The translations under genes and the position numbers were made by a program. A stretch of 64,000 nt of DNA from Kappaphycus alvarezii (taxonomy: Eukaryota > Rhodophyta > Florideophyceae > Gigartinales > Solieriaceae), in assembly GCA_002205965.3 (NCBI GenBank), contig NADL03000666.1, forward strand, positions 930,001 through 994,000. The letters run 5' to 3'. Under the pieces are notes generated by a model. The model was not told where the DNA came from. It saw only the letters and a program-made list of their open reading frames with translations, and searched no databases. Each line of letters opens with the position of its first letter. The stretch's first letter is position 1. This document shows, one piece after another, positions 11,098-20,640 of the stretch.

Positions 11098-11315
11098 TAT
11101 AGAACCTATTCGACAGTAGACGGTGGAAGCTCTAGAAAGGGGCAGAATAGAAAGGAATGGGATGAAGTAAAGAATGATAGGATAGCAGAACAATAAAGAG
11201 GGTAGAGCTCCGTGTGGATTCCCCGTAGGCCGTGTCGAAATTTTCTCTCCTCTCTCGCCATACGGATCGCCACCCAACGGGCTACCTTTACTAAAAGAGT
11301 GTCTCCCACGCATTA
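11098..11315 (-). repeat. Left LTR of Ty3/gypsy 1, first piece
   Basis: Matches 19345-19562 with roughly 93% identity by eye (gaacctattcgacagtagac and onward). It ends at CATTA, exactly where the Harbinger-type insertion begins. Confidence 0.8.
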
Positions 11316-11531
11316 GAGATATTACACCCCCAGTATGAGAAATGTCATGAGACAAAATTATTGAACACGTGGCAACCTGTAAGTCGTATTGCAGAAGTTC
11401 TAAAGTTTTGCGTGACGAAACATGCAGAATTGTGCGTCGTTAGTGAAGTGTCGTGAGAAAATCAGTGCACACAAAACGCGGGAACAGCTGAAGCCGACCG
11501 CTTCCTTCGCCTCGGTCACCACTGCCGAATC

Positions 11532-12523
11532 ATGGCAGATCCTACGCCTGCTCGCAGTTTATCGCCAACGCCAGACTATAGCCAAACTCCCCTTCCCCCC
11601 ATCCCTAGCCCCATACCTCTACCCAATCCTTCATCCTTTTCAGAATCGCAGCAAGCTGTCCTCGAGACGGGTACACGCGACGTTCGTGCAGCGCACAAGT
11701 TCGGCAGCTGATCACGTTTCTCAAGCCAAGAAGACCTCGTTCTCATCCGGGAATTCGCAGCAGCGAAAGCACACATAGCGCCGGAAGGCGAAACAAGAGA
11801 ACGCATGGAAATTGCTGGGGCTAAGGCAAATGCGACTAAGAGGCTACGCGATGCCGTCACAAGGATGTCCATACAGGACAGGTACAAGCGACTCCAAGAG
11901 CGTTTTGACCGCTATGATAGGATGGGAGTCGAATGACTGGGGTCATTGGGGACGTAGGAAAGGTCGAGGAGCTCCTGAGCATAATGTGAGATGCTCATGT
12001 GGATTTAGAGGAGAAGAGAGGCGCAAAACGGCAGAAAAAAGTGGACGAAGAGGAGCGGAAGGAGCGACTGAGAGCCGAAATTAGAAGGCATGCAACACAA
12101 CGGCGGACTGCAAGCAGTGAAGATGATGTCGTCCAGCCTCCGGATGATGATGATAACGTACAGGACAGCAGTGTTGGAAGAAAACCGGGGAGTGCACGGA
12201 AGAAGCGGAAGACTGGAGGAATTGAGGCGACTGAGGATGAGACTGCGAGGTTCACTGCGGCCCTGGAGAGAGGTGATGGCAGACGTAATGAAATTGTAGC
12301 GCAGCGTCTGGCGTTGGATCGCGAGAGTTTTGAAGAGGAAAAGACAGAGCGCGAGCGCGCTCGTACTGAACGGCGACAGGAGCGAGAATCAGCTCAGAAG
12401 ACTGAACACGAGAAGTTCAGGATCATGATGGAAGTTTTTCAGCTGGTGGCAAGGTGCGATACTAGCAATGGTAGGCGCGGGGGTCAACCTTCAACGGATT
12501 CCGGCTCCGCGGAGACGCCCTAA
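11532..12523 (+). pseudogene. Myb/SANT-like DNA-binding partner protein of the Harbinger element
   Basis: Starts at ATG 11532 (MADPTPARSLSPTPDYS) with a proline-rich lead. It then shows a SANT-like block: SSQEDLVLIREFAAAKAHIA, ATKRLRDAV, SIQDRYKRLQERFDRYDRMG. It continues in another frame (VEELLSIM, a stop at 11987-11989, then DAHVDLEEKRGAKRQKK). The last part, 11990-12523, is a long charged helical region rich in E, R and K (probable coiled coil). Known: Harbinger elements encode such a protein, which binds the element ends and helps bring the transposase into the nucleus. Two or three frame breaks (including a stop near 11700) make this copy non-functional. Confidence 0.6.
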
Positions 12524-12685
12524 GTTCTCCGCTCGCTGCAGACTTTGCGCTCGCCGCTTGCTGCGGACTTTGCGCCCAGCGCTCGCTGTATTTGATTGAG
12601 GCTGGCTCCCGCGCCTGGGTTTGACTCAACTGGGCCATGTGAGTGAAGGTAGGCTTCCAGAGTAGGAGGACTACAACAGAAGTAC

Positions 12686-13789
12686 TTACAAATATGAATG
12701 CCGTAAAAGCAAGTCCTGAAGTTGGTCAGCAGCATCGTAGCTAGATACATAGGGGGCATGTAATATGCGCAGCTTGCGGGGGAATTCCATTGTTGTCCAA
12801 CAGAGCTTGAGCTCTTTGAAGAGCCATTCAACTGTTATCCGCCCTGTTGACATCCCGAGATTAAACGCTCGTTGGTCCGCGCAAAGCGAAGATCCCTGTA
12901 ATGGGACTTGAAGGTACATGCGCTGATTATACCCGATTTCGCCGTAAAAACAATACTGTTTTTTGCTCATGTTAAGGCATTCTTCAAGCTGCTGGTCCAG
13001 CATGGAGCGAGAGTATAGCGTCCAGTCATGTCTCTTCCGTTCTACGGGCCCATGTTCGTGCAGTAACAGCCCATATAGGCACAAAACAGCCTGAAACTTT
13101 AGCCCATGGAACCCTCTGTGACCATTATACACAACTGGCTGCATACCCTCCTGACTTGGTTGCGCGATCTGTATATTCGATTCGTCAATAAAACCAATGC
13201 AGTTATCGAGCCTATGAGTCTTGCGATTGACTGCTTCAGCGTAAGTTTCAGCGCGTTGCGCAAAAAACGGTGTATGTAACGGCCACGTCACAAGATGCTG
13301 ATACTCGTCCACAAATGCATCCATGGTTTCCCAAAAGATTTCCGATAGTTGAGAGGTATATTTTCTGAACATCTTTTCGCGATCTGTCCATCTGTACGGC
13401 GACGCGAGTCTGTTGAGCAGTACACAAGTTGCTAGCAGTTGTCCGCAAGTGTACAGGTTCCGTGCTGTGAAATATAATTTTGCTTTCGTGCAGATGATCG
13501 GCGCGAAAGTCTGTATATCTGCTTTTAGAAACCGAAAAAGCGACAGAAATTCCTGCTCAGAGAGGTTATCGAAGATCTCGATAAAGTTGCCTGTAGAAAT
13601 ACTGCTGTTGCGTAGCAGAATCGTGAAGTAGTTCCCGTGGTGATGGTAGAACCGCTGAAAAGCTATCGCGACGAACTCGGATGGGACATGCGTCCCGCAG
13701 CTTCTGCGTTGAATCAGGGAGAGAAGAATTGAGCGCCAGCTCTTTACACCCCGAATAGCAACAGTCTTCGTGTGGTTGCATAGGGTCAC
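12686..13789 (-). CDS. Harbinger-type DDE transposase (DDE_Tnp_4), long open frame
   Basis: An uninterrupted frame of 367 codons. It is bounded upstream by a stop at about 13829-13831 and has no ATG near its start: the first codon usable as a start is GTG at 13789 and the first ATG lies about 139 codons in. Either the start is lost or it is in a 5' exon. Landmarks: an N-terminal helical region; LASPYRWTDREKMFRKY; LDNCIGFIDESNIQIAQPSQ (first catalytic Asp in FIDES); GHRGFHGLKFQAVLCLYG; CFYGEIGYNQRMYLQVPLQG, where the usual GD-x-AY second Asp reads GE; and GRITVEWLFKELK (catalytic Glu). The length fits the family (about 350-450). The D-to-E change makes activity doubtful. Confidence 0.8.
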   Translation of the reverse strand: MTLCNHTKTVAIRGVKSWRSILLSLIQRRSCGTHVPSEFVAIAFQRFYHHHGNYFTILLRNSSISTGNFIEIFDNLSEQEFLSLFRFLKADIQTFAPIICTKAKLYFTARNLYTCGQLLATCVLLNRLASPYRWTDREKMFRKYTSQLSEIFWETMDAFVDEYQHLVTWPLHTPFFAQRAETYAEAVNRKTHRLDNCIGFIDESNIQIAQPSQEGMQPVVYNGHRGFHGLKFQAVLCLYGLLLHEHGPVERKRHDWTLYSRSMLDQQLEECLNMSKKQYCFYGEIGYNQRMYLQVPLQGSSLCADQRAFNLGMSTGRITVEWLFKELKLCWTTMEFPRKLRILHAPYVSSYDAADQLQDLLLRHSYL

Positions 13790-13994
13790 GTTTGCAACAA
13801 TTATGGGTGCTATACTGGGAGAGAGGGGCTAGGAGGGCTAGGATTGTAATACTCCCGGAAATGAGTTTTCTGTATTGCGTAACCTCAATTCTGAAATTGC
13901 CTTTGGAGAATTCTGTATAGCGAAATCAACATCGCATTTACTGAATCATTTCTGAAACTGGGCAGAATTCTCTCAATGCGTAAAATCTGTATTC

Positions 13995-14189
13995 AAACAG
14001 TATATGCCAAAGAAGTGCCGATAATGAGATCAAAAGGATTTTTCATAGCCAATAATAAACAAACAAGTTCTCGGAGTTCACCTCCGGGAAGGGGAGACTA
14101 CAGGTCTAATCTCCCCTATCACATTAACCGATGCAGTACTGCATGCACTGTCTACCGTGCAAGTGCTCAGGCGAGCACAGGGCTTCTCA
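13995..14189 (-). repeat. Left LTR of Ty3/gypsy 1, second piece
   Basis: Matches 19563-19757 (aaacagtatatgccaaagaa and onward, to cagggcttctca). Together with 11098-11315 it accounts for one whole LTR. Confidence 0.8.
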
Positions 14190-17100
14190 GTGCCCTCATG
14201 CTCCCAATCCACGCCGGAGAGGGAGCATGGTATGTAAGAACATCTCTGTGTCCAGAATACCTCCTCTGTTCAAAAGCAAGGAAAAGGTTAAGAGAAATTG
14301 CATTGTGGGAGCCACGCCGCTTCAGTTCACGATTACCACTCGTGCTTTGAAAGTCCTCCAGGAGACCTGGGAGGTCCTCGAAGATCTGGCTCAAAGGTTC
14401 CAAAGTGTAGTCGGATTTTTCAGGAATCCCTTGCCATTCAACTAATATCTGAGTCATCCTGTTGACCTCTCTGATTCCGCACAATTTCTAAATGATTTTA
14501 TAGTCTTTCTCACAGTGTGCAGCTGTTTCCAGTGAAGGACTACAAACTTCTCGGCCATCCATATCTGAACTGTAGAGAAGCAGACGCCTGGAGTGAACAA
14601 CTTCTCGTTTGTCCGTTATGATATCCTGAACTTCATCTACCCACTGGGACAGCACTTTAGTCACACGTCGAGGACCTTGCCAGTGAAACCGTAACTTATG
14701 TCCCCCAGGCCGTGAGCGTCCCCTTAGAACAAAGTCCCCTTGAGAATGTTAGGAGAATGGACATTGGTCCTTCTATTGTGAGCATCAACGCTGCGCCCTA
14801 GTGATACAATAAACTCACTCTGCACCTCACGATGCATATCTTGCAATACGTTTTGAACTTTTTCTATGCCCACAAGTGCTCGACCACGCACTTCGTGCTG
14901 ATTAAAAGCCTTCTTGTACGCGGTGCAAGGGAGAGCCCTCAGCAAAGGCCGCACAGGTCTGTGACCAGTGAAAAACTCCAAAGGGGTCTGGTTAACATCC
15001 GGGGTGCCTTCACTCCGAAGGCCGAGACGGCGGAGAGGAGCATGATTGAGTACACTCTGCACAGCTTCACAAACATACGGCCAGTCTTTGGCTGAAAGCC
15101 TCCACTCACTCATTAGTGCACGGCATTCCCGAAGTGTTTCGCGGCACACTCTTTCAATTGAGCCGTTAGCCCGAGGAGAATATTTTGTAGTAAAGTGGTG
15201 TTGAGTTTTCAGCTGGTAGGTAAGATTAGCGATGAGTTTGTTGTTAAAATGTGAGCCTTGGTCACTCGCAAGCCACTCGATGTTACCGAACACTCCAACC
15301 CTGACACAGAGAGCCCCAGCTGCAGATTCAGCGGTATTTTCAACAGTAGGCCACAGCCATATATACGAAGATAAGTTATCCTTAAGAAGTAGTACTTACT
15401 TCTTATGATCCTCACCTTGCCACGTGTAGAGAAAATCCATGTGGACGACCTCATTTGGGCGCTCACCATGAAGAGCATGGCCAAGAGGGCGAGGTACGAT
15501 GTCACCAGAGCGGGTGACAATACAGTGATAGCATCCTCGAACTAGCTGTTCAACATCCCTGTGTAGGTTAGTCCAATAAAATTTCTCCTTAATGATGCTC
15601 TTGGTAGCATCCATGCCTCTGTGCCCAATAGTGCCACAGTGTGAACAAACGATAATTTTCAGCTGTAGTTCGAGATCCTCCTGTGGGATCAGCATTTTGC
15701 GGTATATTTTCCACAGACCATCATCAGGGTCAAGTAAAGCATTATTAGGCCGAATTTATTTCTTTTGCGAGGACCGGACATAGTCCATGTCAGGCCGTTC
15801 AATCGGATTTGCAGCCAGTACCAGCTGTTCCGAATTCTCCAGTAAGATGCTGCAGAGCAACTTCTTCACACTTCGATGTACTTTCATCCAACGAGTCATG
15901 ATGTCAGCAAATACATTGTCCGGCCTCGCTATGTGCTCTATGATGTAGTTTAATTTAGACATGTACAGAGCCCAGCGTTGAACTTTGGATACAATATGCA
16001 GACCTAGTGCGGGCTCCAGCACCAGAGGTGCAAACACGAACAACAGATTACTATGGTCTATAAAGACATGAGTACAATAATGTCGCAGCTACATGTAGTC
16101 CATTTTTTCAAACACCTGGAAGATTGCAAACGCTTCTTTCTCAAATGTAAACCAATTCAGGGACGACCCGTTAGAGCTAGACCCGATAAAAGCAGGCGGT
16201 TCGTGCCTCTGTTCACTGCGAGGTAAGTGCAGCTGCTTACGTTCGCACTGTGTGACGACCCCTGACCAGCACTGGTTACAGGCATCAGTAAAAACGCAGA
16301 TTACTTTTTTGGGATCGGATAGGAGAGCTTCACTGCGCTCTTTAGGCTGTCTTGTAGTTCGAAGAATAGTTACTCATGTTTAGGCTCCCAAGACAATGTA
16401 ATGAGGGCAATTTTTTGGATCGAACGTTTTGTGCGCTTGCCCACCTTAGCATAAGCTTCCTCCAAAACACTGTGGAGTGGACCTTTACGTCGGACAAAGT
16501 CACGTATGACAAGGGATATTCAGAGGCAACAGTAGAGGAATTGGGCGAGTTCGCCGGCCGTTTGCGGCTAATGAATGTCTTGAAGGCCTGAGAGCCTTAT
16601 TGGAGGTTGAGCGTATGATACGGCCGCAGCATCAAATTTCAATTCTGAACAGCTTGGATTTCCGTGCGGAAAGCCAGAGCTGTTTCTTTTTGCAAATGCG
16701 AAAAAACTCTTCTAATTGATCCTGCAAAAGCTCTTCAGACGTTGTTTGACTCGTAAAATCATCGAGCCATGCGGTAGAAAAGAGCGGCTCAGCCGAGCTT
16801 TGAAAATATGCAACAGCGTTGGACAGGCCATGTATTGAGGCATTGGCCATGATTCCTTGACAGTAGCGGCATTGACGGGCCGAAGATCAACAGTCATTAT
16901 GTAAGTTGCTTTCCCGCCTATCCTAGGGATGAGCAAAGGGGCGGCTTGCAATTCCGCTGTAGGCATATCCTCGAAAAAGCCCATTGCTTTGAGTTTCTCG
17001 ACAGATTTATCAAGAAACTCACGCTGTTCGCCTGAGTATCTGCGAGCTTTAACACGAACCGGGCGGTATCCCGGCATAAGTCTTACCCTCATAGGTGGGA

Positions 17101-18689
17101 CGTCGGCTGGTGGAGATTTGCCCAGCCGAAGTCGAAAACCGGATACTTACGTAAAATAGCGCGGAGACGTTCAGCGCATTGTGTGCTGAGACCATGCCGT
17201 ACAGCATCATCAATCATCTCAGATATAGCTTTTTCAACGTCATCCTGTGGGTCTTCGCCCATGTCAATGTAAACCCCTTTCCCTTCGAGAGAGTCGTCCT
17301 CCAAGCCACCTTCGCTGTGAAAAGTGCTGCGATAATCCAAACCGCTCTCTTGCAATATAGAATGAATAGATTTGAATGCGGAATCTACCGATTTATTCGC
17401 GCAGCCGTCCTTTTACAACGTCTGCAGGCACGTTTACAACGCCATCGGAACGATCGGCAGCAGCAGCCAAAAATACGCGATTGTTCAAGCCAGGTGCAGG
17501 AAGGAAGTGACGGCCTATAAAAACGTTCTGTACTTCGCCCTCTGAAATGAGCATTTTCACACACTTCAACATGAGATTCGTGCCATGCCTGATACGTAGC
17601 ATCACATCCGCTGTAATTTCTCGCTTACAGAGCATTTTTTGGCCCTGGCGTGGGCATTAGAGAACTTCTGAGGGCGAAGGATCTCCTTGATCTAGAGGTC
17701 AGTGTTATCAGCATGTAAAATTTCTTTAAACCCCGAAGCAGGGATAATATTTTCATCCGAGCCTTGGTCAGTGAGCGTAAAGGCTTGTACTGCATCCCCA
17801 CAGAACGAAGTAGAAAAAATAGAGGAATCGCCTGCTTCACCGGACAGTAAAGAGACAGCTGCAACCTTTTTATCTTTCGAGAAGCGAGCCTTCTTACTCA
17901 CACGCATTTCTTCTAACAGCCTTTTCCTGTCGTCGTCAGAATTGATGCGACAGTCCTTCACTAAACGATATGACTCATACAAGGGATTGAGGCACTTGGG
18001 CAGCCCAGGCGGGCGCTTATTTCCTTTATCGCTCGTGCCCTGAATAAGACGGCTACCACCACCTCCACTTGTGGCATGTATGTCCAGTCTGTTGCCACCC
18101 CAACCAGGGAGTGTAGTCTTCCCATATAACCTGAGCCCAGTACTGGCAGCATTGCGGGAGGTAGTTCAAAGCTGAGGATCCTCAAGCAGAGAGAACTCAT
18201 CTCGATCGGGTGCAGAGGCCCGATACCCCTTAGCAGCATGCATGCGGTCTAGTGCCTTAGCTTCAGCAGCCAGATCCCTTACAAAAGCCTTAAAATTGTT
18301 ACGAAAATCCTCCTCATTATTTAACTTGCAGGTTATCAACATGCGGTTTTTTAGCTGAACATGAGTCAAGCGCTTCAAGACATGGCCGACTGCTAGCTTG
18401 GGGTGTTTGTCCGTAAATTCTCCTTACCCACAGCGCTCGAGTGTACTAGTGTACTATAGTACTAGAGTACACACTCGTGACTCCAGATTATACTCATTGT
18501 CCTGACGTTCAAGTTTCAAAAACTTTATCTCTTCCTCAATATTTCTGAGATCATAATTTTCAGGCTGTACCACAGCATGTCTCGAGATGCAGTCACGCAA
18601 CATGTCTTCTGTAATCTCAGCGACACTGTGCACTTCTACCCAGCCTCCTAATGCTAGGAGCTCCAAATTAGAGGAGTCAATGGGGTCCT

Positions 18690-19090
18690 TTTACATTGCC
18701 TTCTATAATTATAAAGCACTAAAGCACCCCTCAAAATGCAGGTGTATCAGCTATACATGTATATTTTTAAAAAGTAGTATCTGATATGAATTCAGCGCCC
18801 TCTTAAATACGTCGCAAGGTGAGTGTGGAGTGGTGTATGGTACGGTACAGTGCAGTACTGTAAAATGCACCACAAAAGTCACGAGCTAGGAGATACTGTA
18901 CGCCTTGACTGAAAAGGCGTACTGTATCTCCCGGGGGAGCTCCCGGCACCTCCAGGAGAGGTGCGGCTAGCTGAAAAATGCTGTAGTCGCACAGCAAAGT
19001 ACTGTACAGTGCTTCGGAAGGAAAGAAAAGAGGACAGAGAAAGGTTACGCTTGGCCTAAGGCAGGATAAGAAAAAAAAAGGGCATCATCA
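18690..19090. repeat. Hairpin-rich insert with GTACTGTAC motifs
   Basis: A segment unlike the surrounding retroelement. It contains GTACAGTGCAGTACTGTA near 18845, a hairpin at 18889-18931 (18-nt arms, one mismatch, 7-nt loop), a perfect 10-bp palindrome GGGAGCTCCC at 18935-18944, and a hairpin GCACCTC/GAGGTGC at 18946-18964 with a 5-nt loop. It could be a small foldback element or a structured RNA; neither is shown. Confidence 0.5.
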
Positions 19091-19344
19091 AGAATTTCAG
19101 TGAGCTTGAATATTCGGATCGGCATTTTTCTCGGACATGCGACACTCATATACTTCGCGATCAATTTTGAACTTCGCAAAATCAGCAGTAGTCACACCCG
19201 TCAGGCGTGGTGCCTCGACAGTCTCTACAATTGTCTGGCTCACAGTGGCTCCTAAAGCAATCGCTCCAGCAGTTCTGCTCCGAGGAGGCATGATGGACCG
19301 TTTTGTCAACTGAGAACGGTAATTGCCCCGGTTATAGTAATAAC

Positions 19345-19757
19345 TATAGAACCTATTCGACAGTAGACGGTGGAAGCTCTAGAAAGCGGCAGAATAGAAA
19401 GGAAGGGGATAAAGTAAAGAATCATAGGATAGCAGAACAATAAAGAGAGTAGAGCTCCGTGTGGATTCCTCGTAGACCGTGTCGAGGTTTTCCCTCCTCT
19501 CTCGCCATGCGGATCGCCACCCAACGGGCTACCTTTATCAAAAGAGTGGCTCCCATGCATTAAAACAGTATATGCCAAAGAGGTTCCGATAATGAGATCA
19601 AAAGGCTTTTTCAGAGCCAATTACAAACAAACAAGTACTCGGAGTTCACCTCCGGGAAGGGGAGATTACTGGTCTAATCTCCCCTATCACAGTGGCCCAT
19701 GAAGTACTTCATGCACTGTCTAACCTGGAAGTGATCAGGCGAACACAGGGCTTCACA
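19345..19757 (-). repeat. Right (5') LTR of Ty3/gypsy 1
   Basis: An intact 413-bp LTR on the minus strand, beginning TGTGAAGCCCTG and ending TCTATA. The gag frame starts about 35 bp inside the element. The flank is AGTG at 19758-19761. Confidence 0.75.
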
Positions 19758-19761
19758 AGTG

Positions 19762-19857
19762 GCAGCCAGGACGGGGCACCCTCATCCATAGGGCATCTTC
19801 CCAAAACACCATTGTGTTGACCTCTTTATGTTCCTAATTAAGATGAGTGAAGATTGG
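19762..19857 (-). mobile_element. LINE family 1 piece, right of the inserted LTR element
   Basis: The minus strand reads VFWEDALWMRVPRPGCH, equivalent to the KKFWQDDALATP segment of LINE copy A. It is the upstream continuation of the fragment at 10268-11097, separated from it by the Ty3/gypsy insertion. It ends where a small inverted-repeat element begins. Confidence 0.65.
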
Positions 19858-20066
19858 CGGGCATGCCAGCAAGGGAGGCAGGGTCAAAGGCGCCTTGGTC
19901 GGTGACAAACGGATCACCTTTGATGCGGGGGGCAAAGTGGAGCAGAGGCGAGCGTGCTTGGTTGACTTAGTTGACCAGGAAGGATCTACCGCCAAGAGCG
20001 CGTTAAAGCGACCAGTTGTCACCGACATAGGCGCCTTCGACTCTGCTTCCCTTGCTGATATGCTCG
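19858..20066. mobile_element. MITE-like element with about 50-bp terminal inverted repeats
   Basis: The left arm (19858-19907: CGGGCATGCCAGCAAGGGAG and on) and right arm (20017-20066, inverted) match over about 50 bp with roughly nine mismatches, closing on GTCGGTGACAA. The spacer is about 109 bp and carries no gene. Size (209 bp) and structure fit a miniature inverted-repeat element. No target duplication is clear. Confidence 0.6.
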
Positions 20067-20160
20067 TATGCACGCTCGGATTGACAGCTAGGACGGGCCA
20101 CCCTCATCCATAGGTCATCTTCCCAAAACACCTTTGCCTTGGTCTCTTGCTGTACCCGAT
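20067..20160 (-). mobile_element. LINE family 1 short fragment
   Basis: The minus strand reads ANRVQQETKAKVFWEDDLWM then RVARPSC. It repeats the segment at 19762-19857, so two copies of this part flank the MITE-like element. Confidence 0.6.
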
Positions 20161-20450
20161 TGGCGCATCCCACCAATGCGAAGAAGGTGTCTTCGGAGCT
20201 CTGGAGCATCATGCCGCGCCGGCACGTCGGTCTCCCAGTCTACATAGACTCGTCTTGAAATGCTACTACTGCCAGTAGGACCTAGACGTCCACGGTGATC
20301 ATGCCGCAGACCACTGCGTCTGAGTTTGGACGCATTCAACGCCTCAACTCTGTCCACAACTTGTTCGCGTGGTACATTGCCCGCTCCACCGGCCTGGAAT
20401 ATGATTTTGAAGTTAAGAATCTCGTCCCGGGTACGGACTTCAGGTCAGAA
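20161..20450 (+). mobile_element. LINE family 1 fragment, opposite strand
   Basis: The plus strand reads AHPTNAKKVSSELWSIMPRR, HVGLPVYIDSS, then YYCQ with a DVHGDHAADHC finger-like segment, FGRIQRLNSVHNLFAWY and FEVKNLVPGTDFR, where it stops just before the P-A-D catalytic motif. It abuts a minus-strand fragment at about 20160, so the two pieces meet head to head. Confidence 0.65.
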
Positions 20451-20640
20451 AAATAACGGTCGACAACATCCCGGCATGTTCAAGAGAGAGTGAGTAGATG
20501 GTACATTACGCTACGAGGTTATCTAAGGGCTGGCTCGAACCCTGCTAACAGGCATATTGCATTGTTTAATCATCAGGACACTGTATTTGGGCCTATACTC
20601 AATCATCGAGAGTCAACATGCATTACTCTGCTGTGGTAGA

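Larger units (their letters stand above)
11316..13994. mobile_element. Harbinger-type two-gene DNA transposon inside the LTR
   Basis: The boundaries come from comparing the split LTR with the intact LTR at 19345-19757. The target trinucleotide is TTA on the left (11313-11315) and TTC on the right (13992-13994), consistent with the 3-bp TWA target duplication typical of PIF/Harbinger after one change. Near the ends is an inverted pair: CCCAGTATGAGAAATG at 11329-11344 and, inverted, CCCAGTTTCAGAAATG at 13947-13962 (14 of 16 match). The extreme ends are not clearly inverted, so the true termini may be the inner pair plus short flanks. It carries a Myb/SANT-like gene (plus) and a DDE transposase gene (minus) in convergent orientation, the usual two-gene content of the superfamily. 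Confidence 0.7.
11098..19757 (-). mobile_element. Ty3/gypsy LTR retrotransposon 1, broken fossil, itself interrupted
   Basis: Minus-strand element. Its right (5') LTR is 19345-19757 and its left (3') LTR is split into 11098-11315 and 13995-14189 by a Harbinger-type insertion. Parts: gag about 19309-18000, with a zinc-knuckle-like end; protease region about 17980-17400; reverse transcriptase about 17355-16640; RNase H about 16300-15750; integrase with zinc-binding and core regions about 15695-14720 (DQGSHFNNKL, YSPRANGSIERV); and a chromodomain-like end about 14450-14370 (ILVEWQGIPEKSDYTLEPL). The gag and chromodomain style resembles elements of oomycetes and algae. The LTR halves I compared by eye differ at about 7-8% of positions, so the insertion is not recent. 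It is broken in well over ten places. A hairpin-rich insert lies inside the gag region. Confidence 0.8.
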
